Below are positions 15,999 to 23,675 of a stretch of 64,000 bases of DNA, in pieces. The stretch is from UBA940 sp031547885 (lineage in GTDB: Bacteria; Bacteroidota; Bacteroidia; Bacteroidales; Rikenellaceae), in the NCBI GenBank assembly GCA_031547885.1, contig JAVBRO010000016.1, positions 1-64,000 of the forward strand, read 5' to 3'. Both the position numbers and the translations under genes were made by a program. The notes beneath the pieces are model-generated. The model was given only the letters and a program-made list of their open reading frames with translations. It was not told the origin of the DNA and did not search any database. Each line of letters opens with the position of its first letter. Within the stretch, counting starts at the first letter, position 1.

Positions 15999-16811
15999 CT
16001 ACTGCAAAAAATCGCGTTCTTTCGCCCGACCCGAGGCGGACGAGTATTTTATCACCTTCAGCTGCATGGTGTCGGCATTTACGCCGGTAAAAATCCCGTA
16101 GCCGTTCTCGACGTTGGCATGTATCTCGGTCAGGGTCGACGAGGTGGTGCCGTTGGTCGAATAGAGCAGTACGTATTCCGGCTGCATCCGTATCAGGATC
16201 ACGTCGTGCATCCCGTAGTAGTAGAACGACATCTGCGACAACTGCGTGGATGTGCCCTGCGTGGGTTCCACGCGGAAAGCCGGTCGCGGCCACTCCTCTT
16301 CGCCGTCATCCTCGAAAATCGGTTCGGGATTGGCCATCGTGTTCTCGACGGCGAGCATATAATAATCCTTTCCGGCGTTGTCCCAGGTTATCTCGACTCC
16401 GCCGCCAGGGCCTCCGGCACGTCCCATGGGTGATCCCATAGCGGTAATGCTGGTTTCAGAAAGCGCCATATTCACCGGTTTAGGCGGTATCGTAGTGGTC
16501 GCCGCGACAAGTTCGCCGTTGTACGGGATGGTCATGGTGTAGGTGTGGCCGACCTTAGCCTTGAAATTCGACGCGGTTGTATATATGCCTTCGCCCTGGG
16601 CCGTGAGGATGCAGCTTTCGCCTGTGGTGTCGTCGGTGATTGTGACCGCAATCCGGTCTACGTCTTCTTCCGAGAAGACGACGTCGCTTCGGAACGGTAT
16701 CAGTTTCGTTATTTTGACCGTGGGGACATGATCGGCATAGAAGTAGCACTCCACGACGGGCCTGTCGCTGAACTCGGCTATTAGCGTCGGCTGGCACCCC
16801 GTGAAAGACAA
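15999..16811 (-). CDS. DUF4249 outer-membrane lipoprotein, start disrupted or phase-variable
   Basis: From TTG 16811 the 270-residue protein starts with SFTGCQPTLIAEF, placing the lipobox Cys at residue 6, so the signal peptide is missing. The body is typical of DUF4249, the partner of TonB receptors lacking a SusD. It has a Gly/Pro-rich loop (AGGPGGGVEITW) and ends DFLQ. In-frame codons upstream do encode a hydrophobic stretch (FSFFILHLSFTGC) but contain no ATG. The nearest ATG (16887) is out of frame by one base. A tract of three 8-bp repeats lies between, and one more copy would restore the frame without a stop. Confidence 0.75.
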   Translation of the reverse strand: MSFTGCQPTLIAEFSDRPVVECYFYADHVPTVKITKLIPFRSDVVFSEEDVDRIAVTITDDTTGESCILTAQGEGIYTTASNFKAKVGHTYTMTIPYNGELVAATTTIPPKPVNMALSETSITAMGSPMGRAGGPGGGVEITWDNAGKDYYMLAVENTMANPEPIFEDDGEEEWPRPAFRVEPTQGTSTQLSQMSFYYYGMHDVILIRMQPEYVLLYSTNGTTSSTLTEIHANVENGYGIFTGVNADTMQLKVIKYSSASGRAKERDFLQ

Positions 16812-16830
16812 ATGAAGAATAAAAAATGAG

Positions 16831-16854
16831 AAAATTTGAAAATTTGAAAATTTG
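16831..16854. repeat. Three tandem 8-bp repeats inside the DUF4249 leader
   Basis: AAAATTTG occurs three times (16831-16838, 16839-16846, 16847-16854) with a partial fourth copy (AAAAT). Copy number changes by 8 bp shift the frame by 2, which links this tract to the start problem of the DUF4249 gene. Confidence 0.9.
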
Positions 16855-16978
16855 AAAATGCAAGACCTGCGGCATTTGCCGCGCCATAATCCGTAATTAA
16901 CCCTGCTGGCGCAGGCTTTTCCTCCTTCGTGCCTCAGCCATTTGAGTAAACCCGATGGCGCTCGGCTTGGCGTCGGTT

Positions 16979-16999
16979 CGTAATTCGTAATTCGTAATT
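16979..16999. repeat. Three tandem copies of CGTAATT
   Basis: The heptamer CGTAATT repeats three times just downstream of the TonB receptor stop (receptor on minus strand). The same word, or its complement AATTACG, recurs at 25048-25077, 31074-31101 and 43376-43403. Confidence 0.9.
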
Positions 17000-17013
17000 A
17001 TTCTTATCCATAA

Positions 17014-19806
17014 TCAGTACCGGAATGAAAGTGTAACGTTGGGTGTAATGCTCAGGTAGTTGATATTGCTTTCGAGAATGACGCCGTCGACGATCTCGAA
17101 CTTCTTTGCGCTGACGTTCTTTCGGTTGTAGGCGTTGAACAGCGAGAAGCTGATCGACTGCGCACGGCCTTTCGAGCCGAAAATGTCGAATCGCCACGCC
17201 GCCGCGAGGTCCAGCCTGTGGTAGTCCGGAAGCCGGAAAGTGTTCTTGTCGCTCACAGCGTAGTAGTTTTCCGTCGAACCGTCGACCAGCGTAAGCGTAT
17301 AGCCGCCGAGCGGGGCTGTATAGGGCCGCCCGGTAGAGTAGATCCATGTGGCCGAGAAGTCGAAGTTGCCGAATTTGTATACTGCCACGGCCTTGAATTC
17401 GTGGGTAACGTCCTGCGAGGCGTAGAACCACTTGTCGGACTGGCCGGGGAATCGATTTTTGACCTCGCCGATGGTGTAGCTGAGCCATCCGCTGAACTTT
17501 CCGGCCTTCTTCTGGGCAAGGAATTCGAGACCTGTGGAGTAGCCGTCGCCGGTAAAAAATTCTTCGCTTGCTTCCATGCCGGCGCCCCTGCGGAAATCCC
17601 CCGAGGAGAGCGACCGCTGGAAACGCATGGTGTATTCCGTGATATCGTAGTTCTTTTTGTAGTAACCGTCGATGCTGAAGAGGTATCCCGGCAGGTCGTA
17701 ATTGATGCCGAGGTTGACGTGTACCGAGCTGCTGACGGGGATGTCGTTTTTGTTGGAGAGTATCCAGAAATCGGTGTTGCCCGACATGACGTCCTCGCGC
17801 GTGACGCGGTTGGCGAACTGGTAGAAGAGTCCCGTCGCGCCGTTCAGCGTAAAATGCGGTGCGAAATTCCAGCTCGCGTTGAAGCGGGGCTCGAAATAGG
17901 GTTTCGCCGTGTTGCCGAAGTATGTCGCGCGCAGTCCGGGCGTGAGGACCAGTTTGCGGTTGGCGAGACGCAGCCTGTCCTGGAAATATACCCCGCCCAG
18001 AAAAGCGTCGTCGCTCTTGTCGACAAGTTTCAGCGTATCGCTTTGTGCATAGCTGTAATTGATGTCGTAGTAGGTCCCGAACGCCCCGAATTCGAGGGTG
18101 TTCTTTTCGTTGAGTTCGTATTTGAACGAACCGGAGAGCGAGAAATCGCTGAGATTGTTATCCTCGATTATACCGCTGCGTATTGTGCGAGTCCCGCTCT
18201 CCTCGTCCGTCACTGTGATTTCGCGGCTTTCGTCGCGGTCGCTGTAGAATTTCGACCAGCTGCCGACGATGGTGGATGTCAGCCGTTCGTTCACGCGGCG
18301 CGTCCACCGTCCGCTGACGCCTATGTTGCCGTAGCTCGTGTAGTCCGAATTGTCCATCGAAAAGCCGCCGAAACCACCTCCTCCCCCGCCGCCGAAGCCG
18401 AACGTGGGCGTATTGTCAAGCTTGTCGGCGCCGTTGAAGAAGCTGACCGAAATGATATCGCGGTCGGTGGGGTTGTAAGTCACCTTCGCGTTGACGTCAT
18501 AGAAGTACGATTTCGAGCCGGAGTCTGAATTACCCACCCCCATAGGTCCTCCGCCCCCCATCCATCCGCTTCCGGACGAAGTGGAGTCGTCGCTGTTGCG
18601 TTTCTGCCCCGAGATGCGGCTGTACATCCACCCCTGGTACGAGCGGCGGAAGGCCACCAGCGTGGTCACTTTCCTTGCGACGGGAACTTCCAGGAACGCA
18701 TTGACGCTCAGCAGGCTCACGTCGCCGCCGAAACTGACCTTGCGGTTGTTTCCGTCCTTTCCGGTGATCTCGGTGACGCTCGAGAGGCGTCCGCCGTACT
18801 TCGACTCGAAACCGCCCTTGTAGAGCTGCACGTCCTTGATAGCGTTGGAATTGAATGCGCTATAGAAGCCATACAGGTGGTCGACGTAGTAGACCGTGAA
18901 TCCGTCGTAGACGATGAGATTCTGGTCGGGAGTTCCGCCGCGAACGTACATCCCCGAACTGTTCTCGTTGGATGCGCTGACACCCGGCATCAGTTGGAAG
19001 CTGCGCATGATATCCTTCTCGCCGATATTGGGTAAAAATTTCAGGGCTACGGGCGACATCTTTATCTTGTGTTCGCCGACGGACTGTTCCAGGGCCTTGT
19101 CATCCTTACGTCCATAAATGAACACCTCGGCGATCTCCTGTTTCTGCGGCTCGAGTTCTATATAAAGGGCGGGGTTTTCGTCCGACGGCTCCATCTCGAC
19201 TATCTTTTTGATGTATCCCAGGTATGAAACGGCGATCTCGACCGTATCGGCCGGAACTCCGTGCATCGTAAAACGCCCGTTTGCGTCGGTCACACAGCCT
19301 TTTGTGGTACCTTCGATGGTTATTGTGGCGTATGGGATGCGTTCTCCGTTGTAGACGTCGGCCACCTCGCCTGTCAGCGTGAAGTTGCGCTTGCGGGGTT
19401 CGACGGCGCTTCTGACGATGCGCTTTTCGACTATCACTTCCTGCCGCGCACCGGCGTGACCGGCCATAAGCTCGTTCAGGTGTGCGAGGTCGCGCGCGAT
19501 ATAGATGTAACCGCCATCCTCTGAGACCATACAGGCCATGTCCCATGAATCCTCGAACTTCTTCAGCACGCCGTTGATCGTTTTCACGTCGCGCTGAACT
19601 ATGACGGTCTGGTAGCCGGCCAGGTATTCGCGGTCGAAAACGAATCTCACCTTGAGATCAGCGCCTATTTTGTCGAGAATAGCGTCGACCTGCCCGAAAT
19701 AATCTTTCTGGAGACGCAGGTTTCCTACGGTCTGAGCAAGCGTTCTCATCGGGGAGAACGCCGCGAGCAGTACAATAGCGATCAGTAATGTCTTGCGGTT
19801 CTTCAT
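17014..19806 (-). CDS. TonB-dependent receptor with STN-like and carboxypeptidase-like N-terminal domains
   Basis: This 930-residue protein has a signal peptide of about 24 residues ending LAQ. Residues 30-110 resemble a secretin/TonB short N-terminal domain (DAILDKIGADLKVRFVFD). Residues 145-225 are the Ig-like CarbopepD-reg domain (TLTGEVADVYNGERIPYATI). A plug domain follows (MPGVSASNENSSGMYVRGG), then a 22-strand-type barrel ending in Phe-Arg-Tyr. Two extracellular loops are very Gly-rich (SGWMGGGGPMGVGNS and FGFGGGGGGGFGGFS). It lacks a SusD partner and is paired with the DUF4249 protein downstream. No FecI/FecR genes are adjacent, so a signalling role for STN is open. Substrate is unknown. 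Confidence 0.88.
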   Translation of the reverse strand: MKNRKTLLIAIVLLAAFSPMRTLAQTVGNLRLQKDYFGQVDAILDKIGADLKVRFVFDREYLAGYQTVIVQRDVKTINGVLKKFEDSWDMACMVSEDGGYIYIARDLAHLNELMAGHAGARQEVIVEKRIVRSAVEPRKRNFTLTGEVADVYNGERIPYATITIEGTTKGCVTDANGRFTMHGVPADTVEIAVSYLGYIKKIVEMEPSDENPALYIELEPQKQEIAEVFIYGRKDDKALEQSVGEHKIKMSPVALKFLPNIGEKDIMRSFQLMPGVSASNENSSGMYVRGGTPDQNLIVYDGFTVYYVDHLYGFYSAFNSNAIKDVQLYKGGFESKYGGRLSSVTEITGKDGNNRKVSFGGDVSLLSVNAFLEVPVARKVTTLVAFRRSYQGWMYSRISGQKRNSDDSTSSGSGWMGGGGPMGVGNSDSGSKSYFYDVNAKVTYNPTDRDIISVSFFNGADKLDNTPTFGFGGGGGGGFGGFSMDNSDYTSYGNIGVSGRWTRRVNERLTSTIVGSWSKFYSDRDESREITVTDEESGTRTIRSGIIEDNNLSDFSLSGSFKYELNEKNTLEFGAFGTYYDINYSYAQSDTLKLVDKSDDAFLGGVYFQDRLRLANRKLVLTPGLRATYFGNTAKPYFEPRFNASWNFAPHFTLNGATGLFYQFANRVTREDVMSGNTDFWILSNKNDIPVSSSVHVNLGINYDLPGYLFSIDGYYKKNYDITEYTMRFQRSLSSGDFRRGAGMEASEEFFTGDGYSTGLEFLAQKKAGKFSGWLSYTIGEVKNRFPGQSDKWFYASQDVTHEFKAVAVYKFGNFDFSATWIYSTGRPYTAPLGGYTLTLVDGSTENYYAVSDKNTFRLPDYHRLDLAAAWRFDIFGSKGRAQSISFSLFNAYNRKNVSAKKFEIVDGVILESNINYLSITPNVTLSFRY

Positions 19807-20353
19807 GCGGGTTGTGGGATTTCCGAAAGCAAATGTACCCCCGGCGTCCCGCCGCCGCGAATCAATTCAACGAACTCCCTCTTTTTTCCCACGAACCGAG
19901 CGCCCGGAACGCCGATGACAGATTTAATTTGTCATCCCGAGCAAGGACGGCGCCGTAAGATACAAGCCATGCTGAGGGTCCGCCATCCGGCGAGGGAACT
20001 ACTCTATAACAAAACTTATTTTTCCTTGCCGTCATTGCGGGGAGCGGCGAAGTACGAAGCTGGAGAAAACAATCTATAAAAAACCCGAAGGAGCGGTCCC
20101 GACTGTCAGGAGAAAACGGCGGACAAATCAAGAATTAAAAACTAGCAACCAGAGATGAAAAATCATGGCCTATCCAATTGCAGGAGCCGGTAAAAATCAG
20201 GCTCCCGATCTAAAAAATTCCTCTTCTTCGAATCGGCGGACAAGCGACGAAGCGCTCTGAATTCGTGGTTGGAAATTCGCAACCAGCAGTTTCAAAATTT
20301 GTATAATTTTTTCCCGCCGCCATCGGTCTATCTTGTCAGAAACAATTCCGCTT
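19807..20353. other. Long intergenic region with REP-like elements
   Basis: This 547-bp gap has no convincing gene. It holds one REP-like element of the GTCATCCCGAGC type at 19931-20008 (right arm GGCGAGGGAACTAC), and half of another at 20031-20080 beginning GTCATTGCGGG. A small hairpin with GGAGCC/GGCTCC arms lies near 20182-20206. The stretch 20210-20353 precedes the phage-like genes and shows no clear promoter. Confidence 0.7.
19829..19836 (-). promoter_or_regulatory. Candidate -7 element of the TonB receptor gene
   Basis: TACATTTG on the minus strand, 23 bp upstream of the start codon. There is no TTTG at the usual distance. Confidence 0.4.
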
Positions 20354-20755
20354 ATGCCAACATATTTCACATTTAACGAACTCACCCGAAGCAGGATCGC
20401 GGAAGCAAAAAACATAGATAACACCCCTCCGCCGGAAGCGGTAAAGGCGTTGACACTGCTGGCTGAGAAGCTCCTCGACCCGGTGCGCGAACTGTGGGGA
20501 GCGCCCCTTGCCGTAAACAGCGCATACCGCTGTCCATCAGCGAATAAAGCAGCCGGTGGATCGCCAGTTTCGCAGCACCTTCGCGGAGAGGCGGCCGACA
20601 TAACCGCCGGTTCGCCCACCGACAACCGCCGCCTTTTCGACATGATAGTTGCAAGTGACCTCGACTTCGACCAACTGATCGACGAACGCGGCTATTCATG
20701 GCTCCACATCTCATATCGGGAAGCCGCAAACAGAAATAAAATCCTGCATTTATGA
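20354..20755 (+). CDS. M15-family D-Ala-D-Ala carboxypeptidase-like peptidase, phage-endolysin type
   Basis: The 133-residue protein is taken from ATG 20354 (MPTYFTFNELTRS), the usual start of this family; a TTG 7 codons upstream is less likely. Motifs are SAYRCPSANKA, SQHLRGEAADI (His and Asp zinc ligands) and WLHISY (third ligand His). This is the Peptidase_M15_3 type that cuts peptidoglycan cross-links and is common in Bacteroidales prophages and mobile islands. It has no signal peptide. It overlaps the next gene by 4 bp. Confidence 0.85.
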   Translation: MPTYFTFNELTRSRIAEAKNIDNTPPPEAVKALTLLAEKLLDPVRELWGAPLAVNSAYRCPSANKAAGGSPVSQHLRGEAADITAGSPTDNRRLFDMIVASDLDFDQLIDERGYSWLHISYREAANRNKILHL

Positions 20756-21219
20756 AGACCCGCGAGATAGTATATTTGATTGTGATCATGGCTCTGACCG
20801 CGGCTATGACTCTAACAAGATCTGCCAATGTTTTTCACATTAAAACACGCTGCGATACGGTGATTGTGAGGGACACGATCCGTGATACTGTTCTGGCTTT
20901 TCGCACGGTCAGATTGGAACGGATTGACACGGTTTGGCTCCGGTCGGCACGCGACACCGTGCTGGTCGAAGTTGAGGTTCCGATCGAAAAAAAGACCTAT
21001 CTGACGGACGAGTACCGTGCGGTCGTAGAGGGATTCCGCCCGCGGCTGGCCGAGATGGAAATTTACCGCAACACCGTTTATGTAAACAAGACAGAGACCG
21101 TCACGCTGAAGCGTCCTGCACATTGGGGCATAGGCATCCAGGCGGGATATGGTTACAATTTCGACCGGTGCCGTCCCTATGTCGGCATAGGAATCCAGTA
21201 CAACATCATAACATGGTGA
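20752..21219 (+). CDS. DUF6808-like membrane-anchored protein, phage-lysis-module associated
   Basis: This 155-residue protein has an N-terminal hydrophobic helix (residues 6-22). A charged segment with repeated D-T-V/I motifs follows (CDTVIVRDTIRDTVLAF, RIDTVWLRSARDTVLVEV), typical of DUF6808. It ends in a short Gly-aromatic beta region (GIGIQAGYGYNF). It resembles the spanin-like or lysis-accessory partner found after M15 peptidases in Bacteroidales phages; that role is inference. The start overlaps the peptidase stop (ATGA). Confidence 0.75.
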   Translation: MKTREIVYLIVIMALTAAMTLTRSANVFHIKTRCDTVIVRDTIRDTVLAFRTVRLERIDTVWLRSARDTVLVEVEVPIEKKTYLTDEYRAVVEGFRPRLAEMEIYRNTVYVNKTETVTLKRPAHWGIGIQAGYGYNFDRCRPYVGIGIQYNIITW

Positions 21220-21291
21220 TACTCGGGCAAATACCTTCTTGACTCGTCTTGCGCCGGGCTTCTCACGACTGCCGGATCACGGTCGATTATC

Positions 21292-21337
21292 TTTTAAAAC
21301 AAAAACAGCTGGAAATCCAGCTGTTTTTGTTTTAAAA
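21292..21337. terminator. Bidirectional terminator with 21-bp perfect stem
   Basis: Positions 21292-21312 are the exact complement of 21317-21337 around an AAAT loop. T and A tracts lie on both sides. The stop codon of the convergent GntR gene is inside the right arm. Confidence 0.92.
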
Positions 21338-22048
21338 GGTTCCGCTCAACCCGTATTTACCTGTTACACAGAACAATTGACTATAGATATAGAATCCCGG
21401 CCGGTCTGTCTCTATGCGCCGGTTGAACTGGAGCACCGGATGCCCCTGTCTCACGCGCAGGTGTTCGCGCAGATGGCGGTCGGCGGCGATGGCAAAAAAT
21501 TGTTGCTCGCCGCCTGTGACGGTGATCTGATATCGGGTGCGCAGGATATCGAAAAGTGACGAATTTTCCATATTCAGCGACGAGAAACGGGGGATGCCTA
21601 TATTCGGCAACATAGTGATATCTAACAACATAGGCTCATCATTCAGTACGCGCAGGCGTTCGAAATATATGCATCCGGCCGCTCGTTCGGCGTCGGTCAG
21701 CGGAAAACCGAAAGCATCGTCCCACTGCCTGATCTCGGGCTTCACTATCACAGGAGTGCGCAGCGTACTGCCCAGAGCCGAGGTGGTTCCCGAAAGTGAA
21801 AGTATCCCTATGCCCTTGGGTGTCCCTTTCACGACGCTTTTCCGCCCTTGGTGGCGCACGATAAAGCCGTCTGTTACAAGCATATCGAGCGCCTTCCGCA
21901 CTGTCGGGCGCGTAACCATATACCCCTCGCACAGTTCGTTTTCTGAAGGGAGAGCATCGCCTGGGGCATAACGTCCGGCGACGATCCAGGACCTCAATGC
22001 TTCATATATTACGCGGTATCGCGGCAGATTTTCCATTGTATCAGACAT
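21332..22048 (-). CDS. GntR-family (HutC/UTRA) transcriptional repressor
   Basis: This 238-residue protein has a winged-helix N-terminus (YRVIYEALRSWIVAGRYAPG, then LPSENELCEGY and RPTVRKALDMLVTDGFI). The C-terminal UTRA effector domain runs from about residue 95 (FERLRVLNDEPMLLDIT). UTRA domains usually bind a sugar phosphate or related metabolite. It is divergent from the long catabolic cluster starting at 22263. Three copies of TGTAAATACA in the shared intergenic region overlap both promoters, so it probably represses the cluster and itself. Confidence 0.9.
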   Translation of the reverse strand: MSDTMENLPRYRVIYEALRSWIVAGRYAPGDALPSENELCEGYMVTRPTVRKALDMLVTDGFIVRHQGRKSVVKGTPKGIGILSLSGTTSALGSTLRTPVIVKPEIRQWDDAFGFPLTDAERAAGCIYFERLRVLNDEPMLLDITMLPNIGIPRFSSLNMENSSLFDILRTRYQITVTGGEQQFFAIAADRHLREHLRVRQGHPVLQFNRRIETDRPGFYIYSQLFCVTGKYGLSGTF

Positions 22049-22063
22049 TTAATTTTACTGCTG

Positions 22064-22071
22064 CAAATATA
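22064..22071 (-). promoter_or_regulatory. Candidate -7 element of the gntR gene
   Basis: TATATTTG on the minus strand, 15 bp from the start codon. The -33 region falls on operator copy 1 (22091-22100), with TACA in place of TTTG. Confidence 0.5.
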
Positions 22072-22090
22072 AGTAATTATTTTGAAAACA

Positions 22091-22177
22091 TGTAAATACA
22101 AGTTGACAACTTGTAAATACACTACCTAAACTTAACTTATTCATAATTAATATTTTTGAAAATAACTTGTAAATACA
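22091..22177. promoter_or_regulatory. Three direct operator repeats TGTAAATACA for the GntR repressor
   Basis: Exact decamers at 22091-22100, 22112-22121 and 22168-22177, each preceded by ACA/ACT-T context (CATGTAAATACAAG, CTTGTAAATACAC, CTTGTAAATACAA). Copies 1 and 2 are 21 bp apart, two helical turns. The third overlaps the -33 region of the E2 promoter. The site resembles a GntR half-palindrome. Confidence 0.8.
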
Positions 22178-22196
22178 AAATTTTACCATAAATTTG
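22166..22196 (+). promoter_or_regulatory. Promoter of the dehydrogenase/aldolase cluster
   Basis: CTTG (22166-22169), 19 bp, TAAATTTG (22189-22196). Operator copy 3 covers the -33 box, consistent with repression. The leader is about 60 nt. Confidence 0.65.
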
Positions 22197-22262
22197 CCTG
22201 TGCAAGATCCGTATAACTTTTTCGAAGAACGCAAAACGACTTAAAAACAAGATACCACAAAA

Positions 22263-23597
22263 ATGGCCACACCGGTAATAATGCCCAAGCAGGGGCAAAG
22301 CGTCGAAAGCTGCATCCTCACCGAACTGAGGGTAAAAAAAGGAGACATGGTAAAACCGGGCGACGTGCTTTTCGCCTATGAGACCGACAAAGCATCGTTC
22401 GAGGAGGAAGCGAAGGAGTCCGGCGAGGTGCTCGAAATATTCTTCGACGAAGGCGACGAGATACCGGTGCTGACGAACGTGCTGGTGATCGGCTCGGCGG
22501 GCGAGACTGTTGATGGACTGCGCCCCGGAAGTGCTTCGGCCGCACCCGCAGAAGCCGCCGCACCTGCCCAAGAGGTATTGGCAACCCCGGCAGGCGAAGC
22601 AAAGCAATCTGCCGCGCCAGCCCTTTCTCACAACGACAAAGGGGATTCATCCGTTTCCCCCCGCGCCCGCAAAATGGCCGAACGGTATGATATAGATGCA
22701 TCGCGCCTGAAGGGTTCGGGCCCGGGCGGCAGGGTCATCACCAAAGATGTCGTGGCGGCCATCGAGGTCACTCCGCGAGTTACTCCTCTGGCGAGTGCAC
22801 AAATAAAAGCAGGCGGCCTGCAGACTCCGGCATCGGGTTCAGGACTCGCCGGAACAGTCCGCGCAGGCGACCTGACCTCAGCCGCGACAAATTCGACAGC
22901 CGGAGAGAATGATAGTTATGTTAAGCCACTGACCAACATGCGCAAACTGATCGCCCGTTCGATGCACGCTTCGCTGCAGAATTCGGCGCAGCTGACCCAC
23001 CACCTCGGGGCCGACGCGCGCCGCATCCTGGAGCTTCGCAGGGAGGCCAAGGCTAAAGGGGCTAACATCACGATCAACGACCTCGTCTGTTGGGCGGTCG
23101 TGCGCGCGCTCGAAAAATTCCCGAATGTCAATTCTCATTTTTTGGGCATCGACCAGGGGATACGCTATTTTAATAATGTGCATCTGGCGCTGGCGGTCGA
23201 CACCGACCGCGGCCTGATGGTTCCTGTTGTGAGGAATGCCGAAAAGCTTTCGATCGGCGGACTTGCCGGGAGCCTTCGCGAAGTCGCCGAGGCGTGCCGC
23301 AAGGGGTCGATCAATCCCGACCTGCTGTCGCCCGAAGCGGCCACGTTCACGGTCTCGAACCTGGGAAATTACGGAGTGGAGATATTCACGCCGGTCATCA
23401 ACCTGCCTCAATCGGCGATCCTGGGTGTGAACACCATCGTTCCGCGTCCCAAGGACCTTGGCGGCGGCGTGTACGGATTCGTGCCATTCATCGGCCTGAG
23501 CCTGACATACGACCACCGCGCATTGGACGGTGGCGAGGCGACGCGCTTTGTGAAACAGATCGCAACAGAAATTGAAAATATTGATATAGAAATTTAA
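22263..23597 (+). CDS. Dihydrolipoamide acyltransferase (E2) of a 2-oxoacid/acetoin-type dehydrogenase complex
   Basis: This 444-residue protein has one lipoyl domain (residues 1-80; lipoylated Lys43 in YETDKASFE). An Ala/Pro-rich linker follows, then an E3/E1-binding domain (SPRARKMAERYDI, about 135-170) and a catalytic domain from about 225 ending YDHRALDGGEATRF with the catalytic His and Asp. It transfers the acyl group from the E1-bound intermediate to CoA. It is the first gene of the GntR-controlled cluster. E3, a fused E1 and a lipoate ligase lie downstream, so the whole complex is locally encoded. The acyl substrate cannot be read from sequence. Confidence 0.92.
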   Translation: MATPVIMPKQGQSVESCILTELRVKKGDMVKPGDVLFAYETDKASFEEEAKESGEVLEIFFDEGDEIPVLTNVLVIGSAGETVDGLRPGSASAAPAEAAAPAQEVLATPAGEAKQSAAPALSHNDKGDSSVSPRARKMAERYDIDASRLKGSGPGGRVITKDVVAAIEVTPRVTPLASAQIKAGGLQTPASGSGLAGTVRAGDLTSAATNSTAGENDSYVKPLTNMRKLIARSMHASLQNSAQLTHHLGADARRILELRREAKAKGANITINDLVCWAVVRALEKFPNVNSHFLGIDQGIRYFNNVHLALAVDTDRGLMVPVVRNAEKLSIGGLAGSLREVAEACRKGSINPDLLSPEAATFTVSNLGNYGVEIFTPVINLPQSAILGVNTIVPRPKDLGGGVYGFVPFIGLSLTYDHRALDGGEATRFVKQIATEIENIDIEI

Positions 23598-23674
23598 TGG
23601 TTAATGATAAAATGGTTAATGATGAAGAAAAAATTAACCATTAACCACTAACCAGTAATCATTAAAAATTTAAT
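23595..23674. repeat. Word-repeat inverted spacer (TTAATGGTTAATGAT type)
   Basis: The left arm repeats AATGGTTAATGA; the right arm repeats its complement TTAACCATTAACCA. It fills the whole junction between the E2 and E3 genes and would fold into a long imperfect hairpin. Similar spacers lie at 27565-27639 and 33843-33911. Confidence 0.85.
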
Positions 23675-23675
23675 C

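Noticed and set aside
16555..16887. 110-codon frame MARQMPQVLHFQIF... as an independent gene
   Set aside because: After the repeat tract it runs out of frame inside the DUF4249 gene with shadow-like Arg/His composition. Only its first part matters, as a possible shifted leader.
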